The notes under the pieces: generated by a model
Told to the model about the DNA's origin: nothing
What the model saw: only the letters and a program-made list of their open reading frames with translations
Database searches by the model: none
Shown: piece after piece, positions 42,373 through 51,776 of the stretch
Position numbering within the stretch: the first letter of the stretch is position 1
How the letters are laid out: the number at the start of each line of letters is the position of its first letter
Position numbers and translations under genes: made by a program
NCBI GenBank assembly: GCA_003315335.1
Contig: QNRL01000004.1
Coordinates: forward strand, 366,672 to 430,671
DNA length: 64,000 nucleotides
Direction of reading: 5' to 3'
Source: Pseudocitrobacter faecalis
Lineage (GTDB): Bacteria; Pseudomonadota; Gammaproteobacteria; Enterobacterales; Enterobacteriaceae

Positions 42373-42615
42373 ATGAAAAAGGTCAGTGTGACCATCCAGC
42401 ACCTTGAAAACCATATTGATGGTATTGTTCAAGGCGCAAAAGTAACATTTAAGGTAATTCAGGACGGGAAGGTGCTCGTTGAAGAGACGTTATCCGGCAA
42501 GGCTACCGGCCCGTATGTGAAAATGTATGAGGTAAACGCCACTGACTCCAATATTTCAATCGAGCACGATCGCCATGATTTGCCCTGGTTGAAAATCACT
42601 GCTGTCCTTCTCTGA
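42373..42615 (+). CDS. Small hypothetical protein (80 aa)
   Basis: 80 residues, MKKVSVTIQHLENHIDGIVQ, beta-rich, no membrane segment. GAGGTGG ribosome site 5 bases upstream. Function unknown. Confidence 0.6.
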   Translation: MKKVSVTIQHLENHIDGIVQGAKVTFKVIQDGKVLVEETLSGKATGPYVKMYEVNATDSNISIEHDRHDLPWLKITAVLL

Positions 42616-42677
42616 GGGCGTTTATTTCTTCTTCTCAATTGCATAGCATGATCTCCGGGTACCCAAAGGAGATAACT

Positions 42678-42881
42678 ATGTTTGTAGCAGAAGGCTTAAA
42701 ACCTGATCTTGATAATGAAGGATGGGTAAAAGGTTGGGGTGTGGTTCGTAACGCTCCGTGGCACCTCGCAGGTGTTTATGCGACGAAAGACGTTGCAGAG
42801 ACAAAAGCAGGGATGTTGAGTGATGGCTATGAGGCTCGCTACGGCTCCCACAGGCTTGGTAGCGACGACTTTATCTCCTAG
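42678..42881 (+). CDS. Small hypothetical protein (67 aa)
   Basis: 67 residues, MFVAEGLKPDLDNEGWVKGW; AAAGGAG 8 bases upstream fixes the start. Soluble, acidic, no family recognised. Followed by a terminator. Confidence 0.6.
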   Translation: MFVAEGLKPDLDNEGWVKGWGVVRNAPWHLAGVYATKDVAETKAGMLSDGYEARYGSHRLGSDDFIS

Positions 42882-42908
42882 CCTGCATCTGTCAGACATA
42901 ACACTTTG

Positions 42909-42937
42909 AGCCACTGGCATCCGCTGGTGGCTTTTTT
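42909..42937 (+). terminator. Terminator after small lysis-region genes
   Basis: Stem AGCCAC/GTGGCT (42909-42914, 42927-42932) with TTTTTT. Separates the small genes from the cos-proximal gene. Confidence 0.7.
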
Positions 42938-43051
42938 ATTGCGCATCGCACGCGCACATCTAAGAAAGTCTTTCAGCTGTTAGTCTGGGCAAACCGTTAA
43001 CTTTCGGCGGCTTTGCCGTGCGACAGGCTCACGTCTAAAAGGAAATACCAC

Positions 43052-43639
43052 ATGAAATATTTATCGCTACAGCAGGCGATGCTTGGCATGCGTGTTGTTC
43101 TGACTGATACGGGCGTTTTACTCAAAAGCCCGGCTGGTTCAGCAGAGTACAACCACAAGGGGCGTCGCATTAAAGTTAATGGGCATGCTGATTACTTCCC
43201 GGATCATCTGCGAGTTAAAGATAAGCGGACACCGAAAGGTGGATATGTAAGCGTCGGCAAATACGGCACCACTGTACTTCGTAGTGATGGGACTGTGGGT
43301 GTACAGATTGGTAAGTTAGATACCGCCAACGCGATCATTAAAAATGCTCAAGCGAACTATAACGTTCAGATGCACATTAACAGAAACGAAGAGAAAGACG
43401 CGCGCAGCATAGGTATGACAATTAACAATACAGCCACAGCATGGCGTTTAAGCGACCAGATGCACGAAGCCATTATTAACGCTGTACGTGAAAGCGATTT
43501 GTTTAAATCTCTTGTGCAAAGTCTTGATGCGCAAGCAGCTTCAATTTCTGGCGTACAGCAGGCAATGCGCGATGCAGTAACTGATGCCATTAGTAACGCG
43601 GTTAAGCCTGGAGGGCTGCTTTGGCGTGCTACGCGTTAA
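43052..43639 (+). CDS. cos-proximal phage protein (195 aa)
   Basis: 195 residues; start supported by AAAAGGAAA upstream. N-terminal SLQQAMLGMRVVLTDTGVLL, basic middle (KDKRTPKGGYVSVGKYG), C-terminal amphipathic helices (SLDAQAASISGVQQAMRDAVTDAI) that look like fibre or tail-tip protein ends. The function is unknown. It is the last gene before cos. Confidence 0.6.
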   Translation: MKYLSLQQAMLGMRVVLTDTGVLLKSPAGSAEYNHKGRRIKVNGHADYFPDHLRVKDKRTPKGGYVSVGKYGTTVLRSDGTVGVQIGKLDTANAIIKNAQANYNVQMHINRNEEKDARSIGMTINNTATAWRLSDQMHEAIINAVRESDLFKSLVQSLDAQAASISGVQQAMRDAVTDAISNAVKPGGLLWRATR

Positions 43640-43680
43640 TGATGACTCATCGAAATCACGTCCGCTCCACATTTTCTCAT

Positions 43681-43727
43681 GGGTCCTCCCGGCGGGGTGG
43701 CCTACCACGGGGCGGCTGGCTCGCGGG
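43681..43727. other. cos: cos site (cosQ and cosN)
   Basis: GGGTCCTCCCGG (43681-43692) matches lambda cosQ (GGGTCCTTTCCGG), and CGGGGCGGCTGGCTCGCGGG (43708-43727) matches lambda cosN with a few changes. By analogy the 12-base overhang would be GGGCGGCTGGCT (43710-43721). Placed directly before the terminase genes, as in lambda. Confidence 0.85.
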
Positions 43728-43838
43728 AAACGGCTAGTTTTTCGGATCCAAGGTCATCATCATCATGTGCGCAGGTTATTGATCTCGTTAGAGGTGATTT
43801 TGCGTAGATGTCGAATCGTTTAAAAAGTGTTCACCATC

Positions 43839-44327
43839 ATGGACCAGGAAATTGCCGCTTTAAAACTGAACATCAACCAGCTGGCGGGGATTACAGGCGT
43901 ACACCGTCAGACGGTGGCCGCCAGGCTAAAAAATATCGAACCAGCGCAAGGCAGCAACAGCAAATTAAAGCTTTATCTGGTCACCGATATTCTGGCCGAG
44001 CTGATGATCCCAACCGTATCAGCCAACATTGACGATATGCCACCATCCGACAGGCTTTCGCACTGGAAAGCAGAAAACGAGCGGATTAAGTTCGAACAGG
44101 ACACCGGCCAGCTTATTCCGGCAGATGAGGTGGCGCGTGAATTCTCATTGATGGCGAAAGCCGTCGTCATGGTGCTTGAAACTCTCCCCGATGTACTCGA
44201 GCGTGACTGTGCTTTAACGCCTGCAGCTGTTTCTCGTGTGCAAAGCGTTATCGATGATCTACGCGACCAGATGGCGGAGAGAGTACAGGATGCTGAAACA
44301 GAGGAGGTAGAGCCAGAGGAGGACTGA
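43839..44327 (+). CDS. Terminase small subunit (DUF1441)
   Basis: 162 residues from ATG 43839; GTG 43827 is an alternative. N-terminal helix-turn-helix (LAGITGVHRQTVAARLKNIE) binds cosB; the rest is helical. DUF1441-type small terminase, distinct from lambda Nu1 in sequence but in the same place. Stop overlaps the terL start by 1 base. Confidence 0.85.
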   Translation: MDQEIAALKLNINQLAGITGVHRQTVAARLKNIEPAQGSNSKLKLYLVTDILAELMIPTVSANIDDMPPSDRLSHWKAENERIKFEQDTGQLIPADEVAREFSLMAKAVVMVLETLPDVLERDCALTPAAVSRVQSVIDDLRDQMAERVQDAETEEVEPEED

Positions 44328-46435
44328 TGGCAAAGCGGGCATCAGCCAGGGGCATCCGCCGCGATGTTTCCGGTATATTACGAGCACCGCGTCGTATGCC
44401 GGTGGCAGATGCGGTCGGCACTTACATGCGCGTACCGATGGGGGCAGGAAACTCCGTTCCGTGGGATCCGGATCTGGCACCCTATGTGATTGAGCCAATG
44501 AACTGCCTGGCATCGCGTGAATACGATGCGGTTGTGTTTGTGGGCCCGGCGCGAACGGGTAAAACCATCGGGCTGATTGACGGCTGGATTGTTTATAACG
44601 TTGTCTGCGATCCGGCAGATATGCTTGTGATTCAGGTATCTGAGGAAAAAGCGCGCGAGCATTCCAAAAAACGTCTGGACCGTACTTTCCGCTGTAGCCC
44701 TGAAGTTAAAACCCGGCTAAGCCCAAGGCGTAATGATAACAACGTCTACGACCGAACATTTCGCGCCGGCAACTATCTGAAGCTGGGCTGGCCATCCGTC
44801 AATATCATGTCCTCCTCGGACTATAAGAGTGTGGCGCTGACGGATTATGACCGCTTTCCGGAAGATATCGACGGAGAGGGGGATGCTTTTTCACTGGCAT
44901 CGAAGCGTACCACGACATTCATGTCCTCCGGGATGACGCTGGTTGAGAGCTCGCCCGGTAGAGATATCAGAGACACAAAATGGCGGCGCTCCACGCCCCA
45001 TGAAGCCCCTCCGACCACCGGAATTTTATCACTCTATAACCGTGGTGACCGCCGTCGTCTTTACTGGCCATGCCCGCATTGCGGAGAATATTTCCAGCCG
45101 GAAATGGACAATATGACCGGATACCGCGACAGCAGCGATCCTGTGCTTGCCAGCGAAGCGGCGTTTCTTCAGTGCCCTGCCTGTAAAGGCAGGATCACGC
45201 CGGATATGAAACGTGCGCTTAACATGAAATGTGTCTGGCTCCGGGACGGGCAAACCATCGACAGTAAAGGCCAGGTAAGCGGTGATGGCCGTCGTTCTCG
45301 TATTGCCTCCTTCTGGATGGAAGGCCCGGCAGCTGCTTACCAGACCTGGGCGCAGCTTATCTATAAGTTTCTGACCGCCGAGCAGGAATATGAATCCACG
45401 CGCAGCGAAGAAACCCTGAAGACGGTGATCAATACCGACTTCGGCAGGCCCTATTTGCCGCGGGCCAGCATGGAGCAGCGTAAAAGTGAATTGCTCGAGC
45501 AGCGTGCCGAAGAAGTCCCAAAACGTTCTGTACCGGACGGCGTGCAGTTTCTCACTGCGACCGTGGACGTGCAGGCCGGGCGCAACCGACGCTTTGTTGT
45601 GCAGATTACGGGTTATGGAAGTATGGGTGAGCGCTGGATAGTTGACCGTTACAACATCCGGCATTCGCTGCGCTGCGACGGCAACGGGGAAAGCATTCAG
45701 GTGGACCCGGCGAGCTATCCGGAGGACTGGGATCTTTTACTCACCGACGTCTTTGATAAAACGTGGCCACTCGCAACTGACCCGTCAAAGGGCATGCGGC
45801 TAATGTCGATGGCCGTGGACTCAGGCGGCGAAGATGGCGTGACGGATAATGCCTACAAGTTCTGGCGCAGATGTCGCCGTGAGGGGCTGGGTAAGCGTAT
45901 CTATCTCTTCAAGGGGGACAGCGTCAGGCGCAGCAAACTTATCCAGCGAACGTTTCCCGACAACACGGGCAGATCAACGCGCCGCGCACAGGCGACGGGG
46001 GATGTGCCTCTTTATCTTCTCCAGACCGATGCCCTTAAAGACCGGGTGAATAATGCGCTGTGGCGTGATTCTCCCGGCCCTGGCTATGTGCATTTCCCCG
46101 CCTGGCTGGGCAACTGGTTCTATGACGAACTGACATATGAGGAACGCTCAAATGAAGGGAAATGGAGTAAGCCTGGCCGGGGCGCAAACGAAGCATTTGA
46201 CCTGCTCGTTTATGCCGACGCGCTCGCCATCCTTAGTGGTTACGAAAAAATCAAATGGCCGTCAGCTCCTGAGTGGGCACGGCGGGAAACGTGGATCGAG
46301 GACACGCAGACGGAAGCTGGCGAAATGCCATCCCCGCCGCCTGCGCCGAAATCTAAATCAAAATCAAAACCAAAACGTGAGAAGCCCGTAACCGAGCAGG
46401 CTAATCCATGGTCTTCGTCAGGAGGTTGGGTGTGA
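44327..46435 (+). CDS. Terminase large subunit (GpA family)
   Basis: 702 residues. Walker A-like GPARTGKTIGLID near residue 73, DRFPEDIDGEG, and a nuclease half with Asp residues (TVDVQAGRNRRF, MAVDSGGEDGV). A CxxC pair CPHCGEY and CPACKGR forms a zinc ribbon. GpA family: cuts cos and pumps DNA into proheads. The Lys/Ser-rich KSKSKSKPK tail is a low-complexity end. Confidence 0.95.
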   Translation: MAKRASARGIRRDVSGILRAPRRMPVADAVGTYMRVPMGAGNSVPWDPDLAPYVIEPMNCLASREYDAVVFVGPARTGKTIGLIDGWIVYNVVCDPADMLVIQVSEEKAREHSKKRLDRTFRCSPEVKTRLSPRRNDNNVYDRTFRAGNYLKLGWPSVNIMSSSDYKSVALTDYDRFPEDIDGEGDAFSLASKRTTTFMSSGMTLVESSPGRDIRDTKWRRSTPHEAPPTTGILSLYNRGDRRRLYWPCPHCGEYFQPEMDNMTGYRDSSDPVLASEAAFLQCPACKGRITPDMKRALNMKCVWLRDGQTIDSKGQVSGDGRRSRIASFWMEGPAAAYQTWAQLIYKFLTAEQEYESTRSEETLKTVINTDFGRPYLPRASMEQRKSELLEQRAEEVPKRSVPDGVQFLTATVDVQAGRNRRFVVQITGYGSMGERWIVDRYNIRHSLRCDGNGESIQVDPASYPEDWDLLLTDVFDKTWPLATDPSKGMRLMSMAVDSGGEDGVTDNAYKFWRRCRREGLGKRIYLFKGDSVRRSKLIQRTFPDNTGRSTRRAQATGDVPLYLLQTDALKDRVNNALWRDSPGPGYVHFPAWLGNWFYDELTYEERSNEGKWSKPGRGANEAFDLLVYADALAILSGYEKIKWPSAPEWARRETWIEDTQTEAGEMPSPPPAPKSKSKSKPKREKPVTEQANPWSSSGGWV

Positions 46436-46647
46436 ATCCAGCAGATATTCAAAACATGATCGACCGCTACGCTGCAGCCGAGCTGTCTGTTCTGGAGGGG
46501 AAATCAATCACTTTCAACGGGCAGCAGATGACGCTCGAAAACCTGTCGGAAATCAGAAAAGGCCGTCAGGAATGGGAGCGACGACTGGCAACGCTCAATA
46601 ACAAACGCCGCGGGCGACCCGGCTACAGGCTGGCGAGGTTTGGATGA
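46432..46647 (+). CDS. Head-tail joining protein gpW
   Basis: 71 residues from GTG overlapping the terminase stop (GTGA); AGGAGG upstream. gpW family: NPADIQNMIDRYAAAELSVL, EGKSITFNGQQ. Stabilises packaged DNA and joins head and tail. Confidence 0.88.
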   Translation: MNPADIQNMIDRYAAAELSVLEGKSITFNGQQMTLENLSEIRKGRQEWERRLATLNNKRRGRPGYRLARFG

Positions 46648-48143
46648 GTTTTTTAGATGATGCGATTGGCCTGTTCTCACCAGGCTGGAAAGCCTCACGC
46701 CTGCGTGCCCGCGCGGTTATTAAGGCGTATGAGGCGGTAAAGCAAACGCGTACCCACAAAGCCCAGAAGGAAAATCGTTCAGCCGATCAGCTCAGCCAGA
46801 TGGGGGCGGTTTCACTGAGGCAGCAGGCACGCTGGCTTGATAACAACCACGATCTGGTGATTGGCGTTTTCGACAAGCTGGAAGAAAGGGTGGTGGGTGC
46901 GAAGGGCATCATAGTTGAACCGCATCCGATGCTGAGCAACGGGAAGATCGCAAAAAAGCTGGCTACTGATATCCGCAGAAAATGGGGCGAATGGTCCGTA
47001 AGACCCGATGTCACAACCCAGTTCACCCGTCCAATGCTGGAGCGGCTGATGCTGCGAACGTGGCTCCGGGACGGTGAGGTATTTGCTCAGCTGGTTCGCG
47101 GTACCGGAAATGGTCTTCAGCCCGTTGCTGGCGTGCCGTTCTGGCTGGAAGCGCTGGAGCCGGACTTTGTGCCGATGAACAGCGATGCAGCCACCCAGCT
47201 CAATCAGGGCGTTTTTGTCGATAACTGGGGACGCCCGAAAAAATATCAGGTCTATAAAAGCCTGCCAGTATCCGGGCGTCAGTTCGATACCAAAGAGATA
47301 GATGCAGAAAACATGCTTCATCTCAAATTCACACGACGCCTGCACCAGACCCGCGGAACGTCTCTTTTGTCAGGTGTTCTGATGCGTCTGAGCGCGCTGA
47401 AAGAGTATGAGGACTCGGAGCTTACCGCTGCCAGAATTGCTGCCGCACTCGGCATGTATATCAAAAAAGGCGACGGGCAGAGCTTTGAGTCTGATTCCAG
47501 CAGTGATGACCGCGAGCTGATGATTCAGCCCGGTATGCTCTATGACGAGCTGCAGGCCGGGGAAGAAATCGGGATGATTAAATCCGATCGTCCGAACCCT
47601 AACCTCGAGTCGTTTCGTAACGGACAGCTGCGTGCCGTGTCAGCCGGCAGTCGCCTCAGCTTTTCCAGCACATCCAGAAACTACAACGGAACGTACAGTG
47701 CACAGCGGCAGGAGCTTGTCGAGTCAACCGACGGGTATCTGATTCTTCAGGACTGGTTCATCGGTTCAGTGACCCGGCCCATGTATCGGGCCTGGCTGAA
47801 GATGGCTATTGCTGCCGGAGAAATCAAGCTGCCGAGAGGCATCGATATGGACTCGCTTTATAACGCGGTTTATTCGGGGCCCGTTATGCCGTGGATTGAT
47901 CCCGTTAAAGAAGCGAATGCCTGGAAAACGCAGATCCGCGGCGGTGCTGCTACTGAATCCGACTGGATACGTGCCAGCGGTCGCAACCCGGATGATGTTA
48001 AGTCACGCCGTAAAGCGGAGGTTGACGAGAACCGTGAACAGGGCCTGGTGTTTGACACCGACCCCGCCAATGATAAAGGAGGCACCAGTGCCGAAGCCAA
48101 AGAACCGGGCGCGCCACCGTCCGAAAGCCAGCGCAAAAAATAA
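46644..48143 (+). CDS. Portal protein (lambda type)
   Basis: 499 residues, PF05136 family (GpB). RLRARAVIKAYEAVKQTRTH at the N-terminus, LVRGTGNGLQPV, and the conserved FSSTSRNYNGTYSAQRQELVE. Forms the dodecamer through which DNA passes. 3' end overlaps the protease-capsid gene by 56 bases. Confidence 0.94.
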   Translation: MSFLDDAIGLFSPGWKASRLRARAVIKAYEAVKQTRTHKAQKENRSADQLSQMGAVSLRQQARWLDNNHDLVIGVFDKLEERVVGAKGIIVEPHPMLSNGKIAKKLATDIRRKWGEWSVRPDVTTQFTRPMLERLMLRTWLRDGEVFAQLVRGTGNGLQPVAGVPFWLEALEPDFVPMNSDAATQLNQGVFVDNWGRPKKYQVYKSLPVSGRQFDTKEIDAENMLHLKFTRRLHQTRGTSLLSGVLMRLSALKEYEDSELTAARIAAALGMYIKKGDGQSFESDSSSDDRELMIQPGMLYDELQAGEEIGMIKSDRPNPNLESFRNGQLRAVSAGSRLSFSSTSRNYNGTYSAQRQELVESTDGYLILQDWFIGSVTRPMYRAWLKMAIAAGEIKLPRGIDMDSLYNAVYSGPVMPWIDPVKEANAWKTQIRGGAATESDWIRASGRNPDDVKSRRKAEVDENREQGLVFDTDPANDKGGTSAEAKEPGAPPSESQRKK

Positions 48144-50103
48144 TTCGTGGTTCCGCATGCAGGCCAGCAATAACAGCGAGGCCGACATTTTTATTTATGA
48201 CGAAATCGGGTACTGGGGCGTAACGGCGAAACAGTTCGTCAATGATCTCCGGGCACTTGGGGACGTCACCCACATCAACCTTTATATCAACTCGCCCGGA
48301 GGTGATGTCTTCGATGGTATTGCTATTTATAACGCGTTGAAGCACCACGGGGCGGCGATTACCGTGCACATCGACGGTCTGGCGGCATCCATGGCCTCGG
48401 TGATTGCGATGGTAGGCAATCCGGTCATCATGCCTGAAAACACGATGATGATGATCCATAAGCCCTGGGGGGTTGCTGGTGGTGACGCGAGCGATATGCG
48501 CGACTATGCGGATCTTCTCGACAAGGTTGAATCCGTTCTTATCCCGGCTTATGCGCAGAAAACCGGAAAATCCACCGAAGAAATTGCGGCAATGCTGGAG
48601 GACGAAACCTGGATGAATGGCAGAGAGTGCCTTGAACTGGGTTTTGCCGACCAGGTGACAACATCCCTTCAGGCTATGGCCTGTATTCATTCAAAACGTA
48701 TTGAGGAATTTGAAAAAATGCCAAAAAGCATTCGCAACATGATCACCCCGCCGCGCAACACAACCCAGCGTGACCCGGTTAATACCCAGCCTCAGGCACC
48801 GCAGGCAAAAACAGACCCGGCACCGGATGAAAATGCGATCCGCGCGCAGGTGTTAGCTGAGCAGAAAGCCCGTGTTAACGCTATCGGCGATCTCTTTGCC
48901 ATGTTCGGCAATAAGCACATGGAACTGCAGAATCAGTGTGTGGCCGATCCTGATTGTTCCGTCGATAAGGCGAAAGATTTGCTGCTGGCAGAACTCGGTA
49001 AAACTGCCACGCCGTCCAATAAAACTACCCAGCCTCATATTCATGCGAGCAACGGTAACTTCGTCGCGGATGGTATTCGCCAGGCACTGATGGCGCGTGC
49101 CGGGTTCGAAGGTCAGGAGCGGGATAACGTTTATAACGGTATGACGCTGCGCGAGTATGCGCGTATGGCACTGACAGAAAAAGGTATCGGCGTGGCCAGC
49201 TACAACCCGATGCAGATGGTTGGCCTGGCGCTGACCCACAGCACCTCTGACTTTGGCAACATTCTGCTTGATGTTGCGAACAAAGCGCTGATTCAGGGCT
49301 GGGACGAGGCGCAGGAAACCTTCGAGCAGTGGACCAAAAAAGGCCAGCTGTCGGACTTCAAAACGGCGCATCGTGTCGGTATGGGTGGTTTCCCTTCTCT
49401 GCGACAGGTTCGCGAAGGGGCTGAGTACAAGTACATCACTACCAGTGACAAAGGCGAAACCATCGCGCTTGCCACGTATGGTGAAATCTTCTCAGTAACC
49501 CGCCAGGCAATCATCAACGACGATCTGAACCAGCTTACCGACGTACCGATGAAGATGGGGCGCGCGGCGAAAGCAACGATTGGCGATCTGGTTTACGCCA
49601 TCCTGACCAAAAATCCGAAACTCTCCGACGGTAAGGCGCTGTTCCATGCCGATCACAAGAACCTGAGCGCGGGCGCAATTTCTGTGGCGAGCCTGGATGA
49701 ATCGCGCAAGTTGATGCGTCTGCAGAAGGAGGGGGAGCGAACCCTGAATATCCGTCCGGCCTACATGCTGGTGCCTGTCGCCCTGGAAACTCTGGCAAAT
49801 CAGACCATCAAGTCGGCCAGTGTTAAAGGTGCAGACATTAATGCCGGTATCGTTAACCCTATCCAGAACTTTGCAGAAGTCATTGCCGAACCACGCCTTG
49901 ATGAAGCTGATGCGAAAGCCTGGTATCTGGCTGCCGCGAAGGGCACCGACACCATTGAGGTCGCTTATCTCAACGGCGTCGACACTCCATACATCGATCA
50001 GCAGGAAGGCTTCACCACTGATGGTATCGCCACGAAAGTGCGTATTGATGCTGGCGTGGCGCCGCTGGACTATCGCGGCATGACCAAATCCTCTGGTCAG
50101 TAA
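48088..50103 (+). CDS. Fused ClpP-like prohead protease and major capsid protein
   Basis: 671 residues from GTG with AAAGGAGG 7 bases upstream. N-terminal ClpP-like protease (to ~230): NLYINSPGGDVFDG, nucleophile Ser in LAASMASVIA, His in MMIHKPWG. Linker PNTQPQAPQAKTDPAP-like region rich in Pro/Gln (about 240-265). C-terminal major capsid (~350-671). In lambda protease and capsid are separate genes; the fused form is known from Gifsy-type prophages. The protease should cut itself off during maturation. Confidence 0.92.
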   Translation: MPKPKNRARHRPKASAKNNSWFRMQASNNSEADIFIYDEIGYWGVTAKQFVNDLRALGDVTHINLYINSPGGDVFDGIAIYNALKHHGAAITVHIDGLAASMASVIAMVGNPVIMPENTMMMIHKPWGVAGGDASDMRDYADLLDKVESVLIPAYAQKTGKSTEEIAAMLEDETWMNGRECLELGFADQVTTSLQAMACIHSKRIEEFEKMPKSIRNMITPPRNTTQRDPVNTQPQAPQAKTDPAPDENAIRAQVLAEQKARVNAIGDLFAMFGNKHMELQNQCVADPDCSVDKAKDLLLAELGKTATPSNKTTQPHIHASNGNFVADGIRQALMARAGFEGQERDNVYNGMTLREYARMALTEKGIGVASYNPMQMVGLALTHSTSDFGNILLDVANKALIQGWDEAQETFEQWTKKGQLSDFKTAHRVGMGGFPSLRQVREGAEYKYITTSDKGETIALATYGEIFSVTRQAIINDDLNQLTDVPMKMGRAAKATIGDLVYAILTKNPKLSDGKALFHADHKNLSAGAISVASLDESRKLMRLQKEGERTLNIRPAYMLVPVALETLANQTIKSASVKGADINAGIVNPIQNFAEVIAEPRLDEADAKAWYLAAAKGTDTIEVAYLNGVDTPYIDQQEGFTTDGIATKVRIDAGVAPLDYRGMTKSSGQ

Positions 50104-50123
50104 AAAAACAGTCCTGACAAACA

Positions 50124-50146
50124 GACGCCCGTAAGGGCTTTTTTTA
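50124..50146 (+). terminator. Weak terminator after the capsid gene
   Basis: Short stem GCCC-GTAA-GGGC followed by seven T. Probably reduces, rather than ends, late transcription after the most abundant protein. Confidence 0.5.
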
Positions 50147-50186
50147 TATCTAAAACCGGCCCCGCAAGGGGCTGAATGGAGAAGTT

Positions 50187-50513
50187 ATGGCTAAGAATTA
50201 TGCGCAGGACGGGAAGACGATCCCTCTGGTAAACAGTGGTGCAACCGATGTTCACAGCGGCGACCCGGTTGTTGTTGGAAAACTTATCGCGGTTGCAATT
50301 ACCGATATCCCGGCTGGCGATACCGGGGACGGTTTTACTGAGGGGGTTTTCCTCCTGCCAAAACTTACCGCAGATGCGATTACTGCCGGGGCGCAGGTGT
50401 ATCTGAAGGACGGCAAAATTACGATCGACGAAACGGACGCCGTTGTCGCGGGCATCGCCTGGGAAGATGCAGGGGCAAACACCACCGTTGTTGAAGTTAA
50501 GATCAATGCCTAA
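50187..50513 (+). CDS. Head decoration protein (DUF2190)
   Basis: 108 residues, DUF2190: MAKNYAQDGKTIPLVNSGAT, GDPVVVGKLIAVAITDIPAG. Beta-barrel capsid-decoration/stabilising protein, in the place of lambda D. Confidence 0.85.
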   Translation: MAKNYAQDGKTIPLVNSGATDVHSGDPVVVGKLIAVAITDIPAGDTGDGFTEGVFLLPKLTADAITAGAQVYLKDGKITIDETDAVVAGIAWEDAGANTTVVEVKINA

Positions 50514-50781
50514 CCCCTTTGACCGGATGGCGGCGCGCATGGACGCGGCCACCATAAAAAAGATGGGAAGGACAGCGATCATCAATGGCAGCAGCTATGA
50601 CGTTGTTCCCGCCGAGCAGCTCGAGGAAATGGGGCCATTGTCGGGAACAGGTACTTCGCTGGTGGTTTTCTCTGAGCTTTACCAGCCACGCCGAAATGAC
50701 AGTGTCGACTACGACGGTAAGAACCTGACCGTTACCCGCTATGACATGTTCAACGGAAAACCCCGCATCCATCTTGAATGA
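50506..50781 (+). CDS. Head-tail connector protein (91 aa)
   Basis: 91 residues from ATG 50506, overlapping the decoration gene by 8 bases. MPNPFDRMAARMDAATIKKM and FSELYQPRRNDSVDYDGKNL. Place and size match the FII-type head-tail joining proteins of lambdoid phages; family assignment moderate. Confidence 0.7.
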   Translation: MPNPFDRMAARMDAATIKKMGRTAIINGSSYDVVPAEQLEEMGPLSGTGTSLVVFSELYQPRRNDSVDYDGKNLTVTRYDMFNGKPRIHLE

Positions 50782-50790
50782 GGAGGCGCT

Positions 50791-51369
50791 ATGTCTTTGA
50801 AAGGACTGGAAAGGGCTATTCAGAACCTGAACAGCCTCAGCCGGTTAATCGTTCCTGAGGCAACCGCAAAAGCTCTTAACCGGGTGGCCAGCAGAACGAT
50901 AAGCCAGGGGAGCAAAGCTGTAGCGAAAGAAGCAACAGTTGATGATAACCGGAAAAAAGGGCTTCCGGTTCGTCTGGTGCGCCAGCGTTCCCGTCTGCGC
51001 AAGGCCCGTCACGATCGCCCGGTCGCGTCGATAAAAATCAACCGCGGTAATCTTCCTGCGATAAAGCTCGGCACGGCGCGCGTCCGGCTATCACGTAAAA
51101 AAGGGGCCAGAAACGGAGAGGGCAGCGTTCTTAAAATCGGGCCTTATACGTTTCGTAACGCTTTTATCCAACAGCTCTCGAACGGGCGCTGGCAGGTCAT
51201 GCGGCGCGTAGGTCAGGCCCGTTATCCGATTGATGTGGTCAAAGTTCCTCTTGAGACACCGCTCACCGTGGCCTTCACCGCTATTTCAAAACGCCTTATT
51301 GAAAGCGATATGCCCAAAGAACTTTCCGCAGCCCTGAAAAACCAACTGAGGATCCACCTGAAGCGATGA
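50791..51369 (+). CDS. Minor tail protein Z
   Basis: 192 residues, very basic. Prophage minor tail protein Z family (PF06763): MSLKGLERAIQNLNSLSR, KALNRVASRTISQGS. Needed for tail completion and DNA positioning. Its end overlaps U by 4 bases. Confidence 0.9.
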   Translation: MSLKGLERAIQNLNSLSRLIVPEATAKALNRVASRTISQGSKAVAKEATVDDNRKKGLPVRLVRQRSRLRKARHDRPVASIKINRGNLPAIKLGTARVRLSRKKGARNGEGSVLKIGPYTFRNAFIQQLSNGRWQVMRRVGQARYPIDVVKVPLETPLTVAFTAISKRLIESDMPKELSAALKNQLRIHLKR

Positions 51370-51767
51370 ACAGACACAGCGCAATTCGTGCAGCCATTCT
51401 GGCAAAACTGAAAGCCGAGATCACCGACACGGTCACCTGGTTTGACGGGCGCCCTGTTTTTCTTGAAGAGCAGGATCTCCCTGCCGTGGCTGTATACCTT
51501 TCTGACGCGGAGTACACCGGCGATTCGCTTGATGAAGATTCGTGGCAGGCGGTTGTTCACATCGAGGTATTTCTTAAAGCCTCCAGCCCCGACAGCGCGC
51601 TTGATTCCTGGATGGAAGAGAAAGTGTATCCGGCAATGGCCTTCATCCCCGGTCTGACCGAACTGGTCGAGACGTTCACCCCGCAGGGTTATGACTATCA
51701 GCGGGATGATGAAATGGCCACCTGGGGTTCGGTCGATTTCACGTACTTAATCACCTATTCAATTTAA
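51366..51767 (+). CDS. Minor tail protein U (tail terminator)
   Basis: 133 residues. gpU family: MNRHSAIRAAILAKLKAEIT, FTPQGYDYQRDDEMATWGS. Caps the tail tube at the correct length and joins it to the head. Confidence 0.9.
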   Translation: MNRHSAIRAAILAKLKAEITDTVTWFDGRPVFLEEQDLPAVAVYLSDAEYTGDSLDEDSWQAVVHIEVFLKASSPDSALDSWMEEKVYPAMAFIPGLTELVETFTPQGYDYQRDDEMATWGSVDFTYLITYSI

Positions 51768-51776
51768 GAGGTACTT

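Noticed and set aside
47998..48690. 230-codon reverse frame in the protease-capsid gene
   Set aside because: Antisense shadow; His/Arg-rich and without start signals.
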